This document shows, piece after piece, positions 1 through 11,679 of a stretch of 64,000 nucleotides of DNA. The notes under the pieces are model-generated. The model had not been told where the DNA came from. It worked only from the letters and a program-made list of their open reading frames with translations, and did not search any database. The position numbers and the translations under genes were made by a program. The DNA is taken from NCBI GenBank assembly GCA_963682175.1, contig OY821786.1, positions 25,442,501-25,506,500 of the forward strand, read 5' to 3'. Position 1 is the stretch's first letter. Each line of letters starts with the position of its first letter. This DNA is from Triglochin maritima (Eukaryota; Streptophyta; Magnoliopsida; Alismatales; Juncaginaceae).

Positions 1-432
1 CAGATCCTCCTTATTGGCAGTAAAGGTTGGAAGCATGCTCACATATTGAGGTTTCAGTTCATAGTTGTTCCCGCGAGCAGGGGGAACAACTATGCAAGAA
101 GGCTGCGCGGCCCGAACAGGATGGGTCCGCTCCCACAAAGTCATCGGTCTATCATGTCGAGCTAAAGGTGGTGGTGCACCAAGAACTCGATCCTGAGCGA
201 ATCTCCCTTCCTCTCGAGTCAGAGGAGGGGGAGAAGGAGGTCTACGTGGTGGCGGAAGTGGACCGAGGTATTCAATGTATGGAACCCGGTCTCCTTCGCC
301 ACCACGAGACGACTCGGCCTCTTGCTCCAAAGGAGCACGAGGCGGAGATGGTCGATCACTAAGACCGTCCATCTCAGCAGAATGCACTCTCTCGAGTCGA
401 GCGCTCTCACCAGAACGAGCCCAACCTCGCAT
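1..432 (-). pseudogene. E1: N-terminal gag fragment, Athila/Tat-type Ty3 retrotransposon
   Basis: On the minus strand a continuous reading frame runs from an ATG at 432 into the window edge. It begins with a Pro/Arg/Glu-rich N-terminus (three-proline runs near 190-260) and reaches the conserved block starting MTLWERTHPVR at 144, followed by PSCIV and the SMLPTF segment that opens the gag domain in the related copy at 13736-16038. Gag is the structural capsid protein of the element. The frame is open where the related copy has two stops, so this fragment is better preserved, but its 3' part lies outside the window. Assignment rests on similarity to the other gag copies here and on the retrotransposon gag family. 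Confidence 0.75.
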
Positions 433-560
433 AAAAATGCTCGACTCGACTCTAAACGACACACAACAGAAGGTGTACTCAGAGGAGGAGACTATACGTA
501 GAGAATAGATGAGGAGAGGACTCAGATGAGGAGGGAAGAATCCCTAGAGCTAGCGAGGGT
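433..560 (-). other. E1 leader fragment
   Basis: Minus-strand untranslated leader next to the E1 gag. It matches about 16039-16165 in E3. The match stops abruptly at 560, where a foreign LTR begins. Confidence 0.65.
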
Positions 561-3283
561 TGTAACGCCCCTGATCTCGGGGTATGCACACTGGGAACGG
601 AAACTAGTGTCGCGATCAGAGACCTCCGCGACGACCGAAGGGGTTACAAAAGACAGACCGAATCGACTCGACTAAGTGAAAGAAATCATACACAAATGGA
701 CTGACATAAAACATAATAGGAATAATAGAATAATCATAACAATAAAAGTCTTATTACAACACATCGAGTATCAAAAAGGAAATACATAGGGAAATATGCG
801 GAAGCAAAGATAACTGGGAATCTGGTCGACGCGTCCCTCATGTACAGAATCTTCGGAACTCGTCCAGTCTGCCCTGTGGAACCTAAGTACCTGCAAGCAC
901 CGCATTTAACAATGCGTGAGTTTTCAATTAAGAAAACCCAGTATGCCCCCGCCAATGCAATAAATGAAAGGTAGCATGAAATTAAATAAGGCAGGCATCA
1001 GAAACAGAACAGAACAGAAAGCATCAAATGCAACAGAAGGCTACGACTACACAAGCCGTGCGGGTCGGGCGCACCCGAATCGTTCCCCCATAGGAACCAG
1101 AACACCAGCCTCGCTGGTCAGAGGCGGTCACTCGTCAGTGACCCACCGCTCGGCACAAAGCGGTGCGCCGGATAAGCGTCCCAATCCACGGAAATAAACC
1201 TACATGGTGTCATCGCGAACTTGGGAACACCTACCCTGAGACAGAATGGCAGTGCACATGCCCAGGAGTTATCTTAGGCCTGGCCCCCTACAGGGGTCTT
1301 AACCCGTGGCCCGTCGGCCCAGAAAACAGAACGTGCCCAGAATTACTCCATCAGATTAGATGCAATGCAACTACTCTATAGTCTAGTGCAACTAAATTAT
1401 TCAGAAATGAGTCCAAAGGAGAACATGCAATATCTCCCTCAAGCTCTAAGCAAAACAGAATATTAATTCAGCAAAATCACACCAAGATCAACAACAAGAC
1501 TCATGGTTGTTTCCTAAATTCAACCAGCACACAAATCCGGAAATAAAGGCATGTCATAAGCATCCATAATATATACAGCCAACAAAATAAAGCATACAAG
1601 TTTGAATCCAGCAATTATTTAACATGACATCATGATACATCCTTGAAGTAGACAAATCAGGAAAATAGGCCATGTAACCAGCCACAAGGTAAGCAATATT
1701 ATTCGTCAACCTTATAGTACATGATTTAGGAAATAATTATGTAACCAGTAGTTAACTAATATATGGTTAAACGTCAACTTATTAGCATAAGATTTAGGAA
1801 ACACAAATGCCTAATACACGGGCATGTAAGATCTAGCAACAAGTCCGGTCATGGAAGTTTCCTATTTCCAACAATGACATGGTGAATGAATATGCAATGA
1901 CTTGTATCAACCAGCCATGAAACTTTCCTATATTCAACAACCTATTAGTGCATGAAATATGGGGCTTAAAATCAGAAACAAATCCGGAAGTAAACCTTGT
2001 ATCCAGCCAGCAAATCCGGATCTTCTAGGTCTGAATCCAGCAGTAATCCGAACATTGATCAAGCAAGGTTTTTGGTAACAATCCAGCCATGTGGTCTATT
2101 GATTTCAGTACCCATTAAGGAATGAATTTTTCGGCTTATAACCAACACTAGAATCAGGAGATAAATCATGTGTCCAGCAACCTAAGATGTCTAGATATCC
2201 GGAATAGATGGTTGTGATTATGCGAAAACTTAGAAGCAAACCGGGTCATGGAACTTTCCTAATTTCAGCAACCTAATGATGCATGACCTATGGCATCTAA
2301 TATCAATCTTTGTGGAGAATTAATCAAGTAACTAACAATAAAGATGCGCAACATGTAATAACATGAACCATCCAAGAATATGAAATCAAATTCAGAATCA
2401 CATCTAGGAAATCAGGTAACAACATAAATCAACCGCATGAAACCCTAGATAAGTTAGGTTGGGAATTGCATGAACTTATTTCAGAAAACCTACATGATAT
2501 GCTCCCGAAATCCTCCTTCTTCCCCCCTGATTGGTCCAGCAAAACCACAAGGAAAGTCGCAAGAAAGGTGCCACAACCGCAAGAGTATTCCAGCCACCCG
2601 CCGGAACTAGTGTTGCACCGCAACCTTCCATTCGTGCAACTATCAACACGTCCCAACCCCAACATAAAATCCGTCCCCAGCAGCCTTCTCTACCCACCAT
2701 GCAACCTAAAGCTAACGGAGAGAGGCATACCTGAAGAGAGGAGAGGCTGAGCTACACCGAAGACCGACAAGAAACTTCTCCTCCTAGCTGCGCACCAAGA
2801 GCACCGCCGGGTTTCTCCTTCCAAGCTGCTGGAGCTCCAATGTTAATTTCGGTGGTGAGGGTGGAGAAAAGGTCTAGGGAAAGTTGGCTAGGGTGCTATA
2901 TTTATAAGGGTGCAAGTTGGAAAGAAGAAACTAGGAAAAAGGCAAGAGATAATTGGGAGTTAATTTGCTTTGATGGCAAAATCAGCACTTTCCTAAATCC
3001 AAATCAAAGCACATGCTAGCAAGATTTTCTCTCATTAATTTCGGATATGGTAAGGCCAGCCCAACCTCCCAATCTAACCAACACGCCTCATGAAGCAACA
3101 AATAAATCCGCACACCAGGTTTTAGGCACCCGATAAACCCGGTTAAGTCTAACGAATGCAACCGCGCCCGGCGGTTAAATTCGCCCAAAAAGGAAACTTT
3201 TGCAAAACCAACATAACTCAAAACAAAGACAATAAAACACCTAAAAGGACAAATAAAACCTAAAACAGAGTGGCAGGAGAACA
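561..3283 (-). mobile_element. Long LTR, probably a Tekay/Del-type Ty3 chromovirus
   Basis: Read on the minus strand this 2,723-bp block starts TGTTCTCC and ends GGGGCGTTACA, the TG...CA form expected of an LTR; a GGGGCGTTACA-like end is usual for plant chromoviruses of the Tekay/Del type. A TATAAATA box sits on the minus strand at 2899-2906, about 380 bp from the 5' end. No PBS or polypurine tract adjoins it, so it is solo or a remnant. Flanking 5-mers differ (agggt at 556-560, tgcat at 3284-3288). The flanks are leaders of two oppositely oriented gag elements, so a rearrangement has destroyed the original context. Nothing in it looks coding. Confidence 0.6.
2899..2906 (-). promoter_or_regulatory. 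TATA box of the 2.7-kb LTR
   Basis: TATAAATA on the minus strand, placed where the U3 to R transition would fall in this LTR. It supports the minus orientation. Confidence 0.5.
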
Positions 3284-4011
3284 TGCATTAGTTAGCAGGA
3301 AGTGCATTGCAACAAGTGTGAGTTGAGCGTTGTTTGGAGAGTTGATTGCTAGATTTAGGACTCCAAAACACTACTAAGGAGGGGCTGTCCCATAAAAGAT
3401 AAGGTGGAGGATTTCATCACCCTTTCCTTCGACCCAAAAACCACACTAATCAAGAACCTAATTTTAAAATCAAGTAGACATTGGCCCTAAGGATCTTGGA
3501 CGCATTAGGAGAGTGATCCGGTCCCGACCTTCATGACCTGATCGGCGTTGCCCACTTTGTCGATAGTAGGAGAGACGAGATCCCCGGATCTTGGCTCACT
3601 TGCTGGGCTTTGTGGTCCTCGTTGTAGGGAGGTGAGGCGTGTTGAGGCTGTATGACCTCGTAGTTAGGCGTCGTCTAGCTGTAAGGACCTATAGCGACCT
3701 TAGGATTGCTTGAGCGTTGTTTGCTTGTGTGCTTCTACCTGTACCCATCCGTCGTAGCTTAAGGACTTCTTCCCTTCTCTCCTGAGTCATTCTTTCTCTC
3801 CTGTGTTCCCTCGTCTTCTCTTCTACGTACATTCTTTGTTTTTCAAAAAAAGAAAAAAAAAGAGAGTTGTGGTTGTGTGTGTGCACCGTTGTGCATGCTT
3901 TCGTGGACACGAGACGAGAGTGGTCGTTTGACGAGGAGCGTTGTCAATCCGGCTTCGGTCATCGATTTCTCGACACCTTCCTCCTCTCGTGTCGCACGTA
4001 GTTCGGGTCCA
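3284..4011 (+). other. E2 untranslated leader
   Basis: This is alignable by eye, in inverse orientation, with the E3 leader at about 16150-16630, including the segment around 3384-3420 and the shared stretch at 3480-3700. An A-rich tract lies at 3843-3863. No convincing coding sequence. Confidence 0.65.
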
Positions 4012-7002
4012 ATGGCTGCTAATTTCCGTGAGGAGGAGCAGTTGCTGGACCCGCCTGTTCCACCTGTGCTTCCAGTTGTCGTTCCCATACCTCTTCGTGA
4101 TCGATGCTACCCGAGCCGTACAGCGCTACCCTCATGCATCGTATTACCAGAGGCTAATGGGAACCATTTTGAGGTTAAACCTCAATTCATTTCCATGCTC
4201 CCTCATTTCACTGGGAAAGGTGACCCCTATATCTTTCTCAGGTAATTTGAGGAGGTTTGTGCTATGTTCAAGCTGCAACAACTTAGCACAGACTCCATCC
4301 ATCTTAGGCTCGTTCCTTTTGCACTAAAGGATGACGCCAAGAAGTGGTTGTACAGAAACCAGGTGAATTCCTTTAGGACTTGGGATGAGTTTCAATCTGC
4401 ATTCCTCAAGAAGTACTTTCCTAATCATCGGACTCAAAAATTGAGGAACGAAATCAATTCGTTCTATCAACATGAGACCGAACCATTTCATGCATATCTT
4501 GAGAGGTTCAAAGAGCTACTATCCTCGTGCCCTCACCATGGCATTGAGTTGTGGTGTCTTTGTCAGATTGTGTATGAGGGTCTTCACATCCCGTCAAGAA
4601 CGCTCCTTGAGTCCATGTGTCAAGGAGAGTTCTTGGGAAAGGATGAAAGGGAGGCATGGGCCTTCCTAGAAGACCTCGCTGAGAATACCATGCAATGGGA
4701 GAGTGTGAGGGAACCATCTGCATCATCTAGTATAGGAGCGAGGATCGTGAATACAAACTCGACTAGATCGGGTGCCGCATTTGCTATCGATACCACTACG
4801 GCCACCGAGGCACGCATGGCGGCCTTAATGCGCCGTATGGATTCGATTGAGCTCCAAAACCAACAAAGTGCACCTCACATGTCCACATCTGGTCCAGTTC
4901 CCTGTCATTCATGTGGTAGGATAGGTCATGTAGAAAGCGAGTGTGAGTCCATTCCTCCTGAGATGGAGCGTGTCAACGTCGTCTATGATAGAGCCAGGAA
5001 TGACCCATACTCATCATCTTATAATCCTGGATGGAGGAACCACCCCAATTTTTCATGGAACCAAACTAATGCCCCGGGTGGTCCTTCCAACTCCTCTAGA
5101 CCACATTACCAATCACACCAACCTCCCATGCATGCGCATTCCTATCAGCCACCCCAAGCGCAAACCACCAATCAATCGGGTTTCCCAAATTCCAATAATA
5201 TGGAAACCCGATTCAATTCGCTTGAGACCTTGACTCGTGGACTTGAAAACTCAATGAAAAATTTTATGTCAACCACGAGTCAAGTTCTCACTTCAAATCA
5301 GCAGACCATGAAATCTCTAGAGCTTCAGATGGGCCAATTGGCTCAGTCTGTGCATGAAAGAGAGAGAGTGTCTTTTCCTAGTCAGCCTGAGGCTAACCCC
5401 CGCATGTACCAACAACAACAAATGCAAAATGAGAATGTGGTACCTCGGGGGAGGCAAGTGAACCATGTGGAGGAACCTGTTCACCATGTCAATTCCATTG
5501 TGACCTTAAGGAATGGAAAACAGGTTGACAATCACATTTCCTTGCCACACCCACCACCATCTATGCAGCCCCTCAGTGGGAATGGTGGTGAAGAAGAAGC
5601 TGAGGGTGAGGGTAATACACCAAAGCTTTCTTCCCAGGCACAGCAGAAAATCTACCTGCCAAAAGCTCCTTATCCAAGTAGGTTAAACAAAAAGCAGAGT
5701 GACAACATGGACAAGATATTAGAGGTATTTAAGCAAGTGAAGGTTAACATCCCCTTGTTGGATGTCATCCAACAAATACCTCAATATGCCAAAGTGTTGA
5801 GGGATCTCTGCACAACCAAGAGGAAGACCAATGTTCCTAAGAAAGCATTCTTGGCTGCAAATATCAGCTCACTTTTGTCCAATCCTACCTACACAAAATA
5901 CAAGGACCCGGGGTGTCCTACTATTCAGTGTACGATAGGGGACACTAGATTGAGCAATGTTTTAGTTGATTTAGGATCAGCGGTCAACCTCCTCCCATTC
6001 TCTGTTTATCAACAGTTGAACTTGGGAGAATTGAAACCAACTAAGATCACCCTCCAACTGGCGGATAGATCCATTCGTATTCCCATGGGGATTATCGAGG
6101 ACGTGCTTATCAAAGTTGGAGATTTTATATTTCCAGTCGATTTTGTTGTCCTCGATACCAATCATGTTGCGAACACCCACTCTCAAATACCTTTGATTTT
6201 GCATAGACCATTTCTGGCAACCTCCAATGCCTTGATTAATTGTAGAAATGGTCTCATGAAGCTCTCATTCGGTAACATGAGTGCCGAGTTTCATGTGTTC
6301 AACTCTGGTAGGCAACAGGAACCCATGGATGAACCTTTAAATCTCAATCTCATCCGCCAATTGGAGAAAGCACCACAAAATCAACGAACACCTCTAACAC
6401 CAATACAACCCGTTGAGAATGTTTGTAGGCTCAGCGAAGACTCATTGCCTGTCTTTGCAATGCAACAGAGTGAGCTGGCCTCAAACATGAATGTCCAAAG
6501 GGAGTGTTCGTTGCATGATTCAGTTGAGAGTACTAGTGAGAGTGAGACACCTCACCATATGCCTATACCAGAAGGTGTCTCTACCTCATGTCCCATGACC
6601 ATTGAGCCATTAGAGCTTCATATTGACTCCAACAAGGACCCACCTATGACCGAGCTTATGCTTGATGATCTAAATGATGGTGGGAGGTTCTTGTTGGATG
6701 ACTTGGGGAGAAGCCCCATTCTTAGTGATGCAAGTTTGTTGCATCCATCGAATGAGCCTGAGGAACTCATTCCGATGCACCCGCCTATTGGTTGGAGGGT
6801 TTTCTTCGATGAGCAATTAAACCCTAGTGAGGCAACACAACTTCATTCTTTGTTGCCCACACCCAACCAATATTATGAGGGGTTCGAGCCTTTCAGCTTT
6901 GACCTTTCACGCCTCATGACACCTCAGAGTACCAGTGGAGTTTGCCCATCTCGGCAAGTCTCTGGTCCTCCTGACTTGATGTTCTCATTTGATGTTCCTT
7001 GA
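4012..7002 (+). pseudogene. E2 gag-protease polyprotein with conserved C-terminal tail
   Basis: One frame runs from an ATG at 4012 to 7002, about 996 codons, broken by a single in-frame TAA at 4243-4245; E5 has GAA there. Without the stop, 4264-7002 (912 aa) is fully open. In order: a short Pro-rich N-terminus; the retrotransposon gag domain (about 4290-4650, with KKYFP and QLERF-like helices); a CCHC zinc knuckle CHSCGRIGHVESEC at 4903-4944; a Gln/Asn/Pro-rich linker; a pepsin-like retroviral protease with DLGSAVNLLP at 5968; then an acidic tail of some 230 residues with DDLGRSPILSDA and IGWRVFFDEQL, ending at 7002. Asp-Leu-Gly in place of Asp-Ser/Thr-Gly is usual in the Athila lineage. The tail occupies the place of pol and resembles nothing I recognise, but it recurs in E4 and E5. 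Confidence 0.85.
5968..5979 (+). other. E2 protease active-site motif DLGS
   Basis: The codons read Asp-Leu-Gly-Ser, followed by AVNLLP. This is the catalytic aspartate region of the retroviral-type protease. Athila-lineage proteases normally carry DLGA or DLGS, so the missing Ser/Thr is a lineage trait and not damage. Confidence 0.7.
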
Positions 7003-8602
7003 CCAAATGATTATGAGAATATCTTGGTTGATGTATATATCTTTAAAAAAAAAGAAAAAAAGAAAAAAAAACAACACAAAAAAGAAGAAGTGTGTAATAA
7101 AAGACTCCTTCAGTGAGAATCGATTGTTGTGGGCCCCAACCCTTGTGTACTTGGGCCCAATCTCTTCACGTATTTATCTCCCTTCTTCAGCTTCTCACAG
7201 GTTTTGAGGGAATTTGGGTTTGTGTCCATCAACATGACCCTGAACGTCCCTTTGTACTTCATGTTGGTGAGATCTTTCCTTTTTCATGCATGTATCCATG
7301 TAGTATCTTGTTCACATTCATTGAGGACAATGCATGAAGTAGGTGTGGGGGGGTGTTTTACGTGTGTACATAGTCGAGTCTTTTTCCTTTGTTTTTATTT
7401 TCGTTTGTTTGTACTGCTAGGGTCATGTTAGTGTGCCGCATTTAACATTGATATATCTGCTTGCCATGATCCTTGGGTGACTTGTCTCCTTTTGCTTGCC
7501 GAGTGCTTTAAAATTTTCACATTTCTTTCAAAATCTTCATGTGTTTGCGAAAGAAAATGTTTTTGTGGGTTTTGCGTGTGTTTAGCATGTGCAAAACCGT
7601 TGAGAGGCAAAGTAAAAAGAAAGCTCCCAAAATTGTCTTGAACTTGATGCATTAGGATTTCTAGTTTACTGGCTTTAGGTCTTATCGAGTCGTTAGGGTG
7701 CACCCCGGTTTTCCCTCGGGGGGCGTGTAATCATAGGGTTTCAGTACTCAAACATTTAAAGAAGTCCACCCTGAACCTAGTGAGTCAAATAATTCGTGTC
7801 TGTTAGTATAAGGAAGTTTGTCGTAGGCAAGGGCCCTTAATCTCTTTTTGTGAAACTTAAGTGTAGGGGTTTTGGTTCCCATATAGATAAATAAGTGGTG
7901 TTCTCTCTTCTCGCACGGCTCCTATCACTCGGGAAAGTAGGTCTGAGGGGACTTTGTGCCTGGTGCTTTCGAGTCATCTGACTTGGGATGCGCCGACCGA
8001 ACTCCCGTTACACGGGTGGTAGGGATCGCCCTATGTGGAGATTTGGGGGAAGGTGTACGTGATAGTGTAAGTCCTCATAGGCAATGATGCACGAAACCTG
8101 ACCCTGGGGAGAATCAAACACCAACCAATAAAATGCTCCAAAGAAAAAGAAAAAAAAAGAAAAAAAAAGCAAAAAAAGAAAAAAAAAAGTCAAATAAGAA
8201 CCAAAATGGACTTTACACATTGTATCACATTCAGAAGTTAAGGTTGCCCATGTCTTTCACTTAAGTCCTTGACTAACTCTCACGAATAACTCATTAGGCT
8301 AGGTGTGTGGACCGATTACATATATAGAGTCGACCCATAGTATTACCGCGTCCCATGATCGACAAAATAAGTCCAACGAATCGTGTAGCTAGATTGATTA
8401 ATGCATCTTGTTCGGATTTTGTGGGTATATCCGCTGAAAACCCTCAGGAGACAACACTCCTCCTCCTTGGCGACAAGGAGGTTTAACGGCTTGTTGCACG
8501 TGCTAAGTGCAACCGTGATTCCTACGAAAGTGAGTTAGGATTTCTTGTTTTTTTTCGCATGCTTTTCTCTTTCTTTGTTTTGCTCGGGACTAGCAAAAGT
8601 TA
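7003..8602 (+). other. E2 3' noncoding region
   Basis: About 1.6 kb without a convincing gene. It includes A-rich tracts at 7044-7091 and 8140-8190, and blocks also present on the minus strand in E4 (20329-21830) and, partly, in E5 (40981-41375). Short frames here are not kept between copies. Confidence 0.6.
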
Positions 8603-8616
8603 GGTGTGGGGGTATT
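8603..8616 (+). promoter_or_regulatory. E2 polypurine tract
   Basis: GGTGTGGGGGTATT ends one base before the LTR start. E4 has the matching minus-strand tract just right of 20328. It would prime plus-strand DNA synthesis. Confidence 0.7.
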
Positions 8617-8986
8617 TGATTGACATCATTTCATGCTCATATTTGTATCTTATATCCATTATATTTCACCTAAATAATGCTATGTTACGAGTTTTATGTT
8701 TAGTTTTTAGGAATAAATAGGTTTGAAGAGATGAAGCATAAAAGGACCCAAAAGCTGGGAAAAAGGACTGAATTGTGAGATCTGTGGACCAAGATGCGAG
8801 GAAAAAGGACCTGAATGCAAGACCGAAGAACCTAAGAGCAAAACAGAATACTCCTCACCATCATGGGGAGTATTTTGGCAATTCTATTCGGGTCGGAGCT
8901 CCAACATGCAAAATAGATGCATCAAATACCAACAAAGCCTTCCAGAAAAGCCCACAAGACATTCCAGAGCGATCCGGACACTGTAG

Positions 8987-9023
8987 ACCGCTAATTAGCG
9001 GTCCAAGACCGCTAATTGGCGGT
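8987..9023. promoter_or_regulatory. Palindrome pair, LTR-G copy 1
   Basis: ACCGCTAATTAGCGGT at 8987-9002 and ACCGCTAATTGGCGGT at 9008-9023. Starts are 21 bp apart. The first copy is a perfect palindrome. Confidence 0.85.
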
Positions 9024-9100
9024 CACTTTTGGCCCAAATGCGCTCAAATTTCTCCAGCACATGTCTTAGAGGATGTTTAGGCTATTTGTGGTATCTGTTT

Positions 9101-9152
9101 AGTCCCACATCGGGGGATTGTCCCGGATTAGCTTTTTCCATGGCTATAAATA
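9101..9152 (+). promoter_or_regulatory. LTR-G core promoter
   Basis: A block starting AGTCCCACATCGGG at 9101-9126 precedes TATAAATA at 9145-9152. The same pair is found in copies at 12163-12213, 13336-13385 (minus), 18013-18065 (minus) and 39590-39646, and in weaker form in the other copies. This marks the U3/R boundary and the transcription direction. Confidence 0.75.
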
Positions 9153-10031
9153 GAACTCTTCACCTCCTATTGTAATCACTCCATATTTGAAGTGGCTATT
9201 CTTCCTACTAGAAGTGAGGCCTTGAAGCACACACTAAAGTAGGAGGATGCTACTTTTAATGTCAGTCATTTTATCAATAAAGTTTTGTGTTTCTTTCATT
9301 GTTTATTTTATGCTTCTTTTATTGTTTGTGCATGTTTTAGTTTAATCGTCTTTTAATTCTAGCTTAGTTTTAATATGCTTTCTTTCCATAGTTTAATAAT
9401 TAGTGTAATGTTTAGTGAGTAGTTCCATCCCCTTTGAGGGGTGGAGTAGATGTACATACATGCATTAGAGAATGGGATGAATGCTTTAATTTCAATGTGT
9501 TGATTAAACATGAATGTATGCTTGCTTGTTTAGGATAGAATTTATAACTTGATGAGTTTTGCCAAAATGATTAGACACCTCTCATGCTTGTTTAGGTTCT
9601 GAAATAAACAACTTGCATATGTAAATGTTAATCAACCAAGTTGGGGAATAGATTGATAGGTTTTGCCATAACATTTAGACACTTCCTATGCTTGATAAAC
9701 ACCACCTTCATGTGCTTAAAGAATGTATTCTACACCCACCTCTTTGCTTGTGTGCACTCACTCCACCCCTTAGGGGTTTTCCATTCCTGAAATTCCAGCA
9801 CTTCTATTTTGTTCTTAGCTTAGTTTTTATTTGATCGTTTATTTCTTTCTTTCGCATTTCGTACTTCTTAGCGTAGTTTAGTGTAGAGTAGTGTAACCAA
9901 CTTTCTTCTCCATTATTTTCGCCACTTGATTTCGTGCAAACAAGAGGCTGCTCACCTCCCTGAGGACGACCCGTACTTGCCACCGCTTCATCGCGGCCGT
10001 GCACTTGCGGTTTAAATTAAAACGTTCAACA

Positions 10032-11154
10032 GACAAATCCCTCACTCTCCACAATGAATTCGGTTGAACACCCATGCACTCTCGGTCGACCGAATTCCAC
10101 CAAGGAATTCCCCCAACACTCACCATGAATCTGGTCGAACACCCGAGCACTCTCGGTCGACCGAATTCCACCAGGGAATTCCCCCACGCTCCACATCAAG
10201 TCCGGTCGACCGAAACCACCTTCGGTCGAACCGACTACTATTCCAACTTAAGTCACAGTCGGACGAAGTCAATGAGTGGTCGACCGTTTGGATGGTCAAC
10301 GCCCCCAATCGACCTATGACAGTGCATACGGTCGAATGGCAAAGGGGCCCCGTTCGACCGAAATCGTCCAGGGTCGCCTCCAATGCACAACCGGTCGACC
10401 GCCCCAAGGGCATCGTTCGACCGTTGTGAGGCAGAATCGGAATTCTCTTTAAGAACAGTCGACCGTTTGCACCAACCGGTTGACCGATCAGGCAGTAAAA
10501 TCTGTTGCACATTTACTTGCAACGAGCCGGAAGGCCTACCGTCGACTTCCAAATACTCACAGTACTTAAGTGAGCGAGTTGATATACCGAAAGGTTTGAA
10601 GAAACCTTTGAAGAACCCCGACGGTGCCTCCACGAGCACGCCTCCCAAAATCACGATCCGTCGACGAACCTCACGTCCGAACCATGATCAACACCTCCTC
10701 GACAATCCACACTCATGATTCCACCTTCGACAACCTCCACCACTTCACCACGACCACAGCAACGAGTTAGGTCAAGGGAGGGGGAACCAAAGAAGCGAGA
10801 TGGTTTAAGAACACACACTCACCTCCACGAGCTAAACCAACGCCCGACCACCACCTCCGCCTCACCGGAGCTCCGCACTTCCACGCTGGCGCACCACTGA
10901 GGTAGAGAGAGAGTAACGAGAGAGAGAGAGTGTCGCGAGAGAGTGAGAGGGAGAGAGAGAGCTCAACCCATAAATATCTCCCCATCCTTCATTCTCAACC
11001 ATCCATCTCAACTCCAATCCATCTCAACCCCTCATCTCATCTCCAATCCATCTCAACCCCTCATCCACCAACACTCCATCACAACCGTCCATCTCATCTC
11101 CTCCTAATCTCCACCTAAACCATCATTAAGGCACAATTAGGATTAGGATCTCAC
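10032..11154. other. Remnant rich in CGGTCGACCG palindromes, probably LTR-derived
   Basis: This stretch between two LTR-G copies has no recognisable gene. The left half (10084-10490) holds at least five exact GGTCGACC sites and several one-mismatch versions, some paired (10204/10224, 10393/10415, 10457/10478). The right half has a GA-rich run (10901-10960) and imperfect repeats of ATCTCAACCCCTCATC at about 10995-11065. Its palindromes resemble those in the C2 and C3 LTRs, but the rest does not align to them by eye. Origin as a fragment of a third LTR family is an inference. Confidence 0.45.
10052..10195. repeat. Two tandem copies of a 71-bp unit
   Basis: The unit contains GAACACCC, CACTCTCGGTCGACCG and AATTCCACCA. 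The GGTCGACC cores lie at 10084 and 10155, exactly 71 bp apart. Confidence 0.75.
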
Positions 11155-11679
11155 AGTGTGTGTGCACATGAAATAAGTGTGGTGGTGAATGCATACAAGA
11201 AGCTCAAGTTAGTTAGTGTTTGTTAATGCATAAGAGGTACCTAATGGCAAAACCTATCATTTACAACACTAACTTAGGCGATTACTATGAGCAATGCAAG
11301 GTTGTTATTAAGAACATACAAGCATGGAAAGTACCTAACTATGGCAGAAACCATCAAGTAAGTTCTTATTAATTCAAGCAAGCATACTAATATCTCTCAC
11401 AAACAATTATATCTTGCATTCATACCATCTACATAACATGTACACACAACTACTCCACCCCCAAAGGGGATGGAACTACTCACACATATTTAAACTAACA
11501 ATTACACTAAGGAAAGAAGACATGCTTACTCTAATTATAGAAAGACTAAACAACAAGTTAACTAAGAGACATAGAACAAAACAAACATGCAAGCAAGCAC
11601 ATTAAAGGAAATTAACTAAGCAAGAAACAACATGCTAATGAAAAACATCTATTATTAACTCACTCAATTACAAGCAGCC
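11155..11679 (-). mobile_element. LTR-G copy 3, left part (3' LTR of E3)
   Basis: Nearly identical to about 17393-17915 in the E3 5' LTR. Its outer end is cut at about 11155. The right edge is the insertion point of the solo LTR at 11680. Confidence 0.8.
11675..11679. repeat. Target-site duplication CAGCC, left copy
   Basis: CAGCC directly precedes the solo LTR and recurs at 13236-13240. Confidence 0.85.

Larger units (their letters stand above)
3284..10031 (+). mobile_element. E2: pol-less Athila-type element, 5' truncated
   Basis: The order on the plus strand is leader, gag-protease-tail frame, 1.6-kb noncoding region, polypurine tract and 3' LTR-G. The 5' LTR and PBS are missing: the leader starts abruptly at 3284 beside an unrelated LTR. 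No reverse transcriptase, RNase H or integrase lies between the protease and the LTR, so E2 could only have moved using enzymes from another element. E4 and E5 share the same organisation, which argues for an established non-autonomous lineage and against a private deletion. Confidence 0.8.
8617..10031 (+). mobile_element. LTR-G copy 1: 3' LTR of E2
   Basis: Begins TGATTGACATC right after the polypurine tract and ends near AACGTTCAACA, about 1.4 kb. It carries a palindrome pair (8987-9023), a conserved upstream block starting AGTCCCACATCGGG (9101-9126) and a TATA box (9145-9152). The 3' terminus is slightly altered from the family end TTCAATCA. Confidence 0.85.

Noticed and set aside
561..649. 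TGTAACGCCCC at 561 and GGGGTTACA near 641 as terminal inverted repeats of a small DNA transposon
   Set aside because: The match is short and imperfect, and 561 is better explained as the end of the 2.7-kb LTR with its TATA box at 2899-2906.
7428..7703. 91-codon antisense frame in the E2 3' region, considered because Tat elements can carry antisense genes
   Set aside because: The matching region of E4 (21230-21460) does not preserve the frame, and no known motif is present.
8987..9023. Possibility that the palindrome pairs form a CRISPR-like array
   Set aside because: Only two units per locus, no variable spacers, plant retroelement context.
8775..9080. 101-codon frame in LTR-G copy 1, with a similar 101-codon frame at 11836-12141 in copy 2
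   Set aside because: Start and middle look conserved, but copies 3, 4 and 6 have stops in the same frame, and the similarity follows from LTR identity. The frame crosses the palindrome pair. Kept only as a curiosity.
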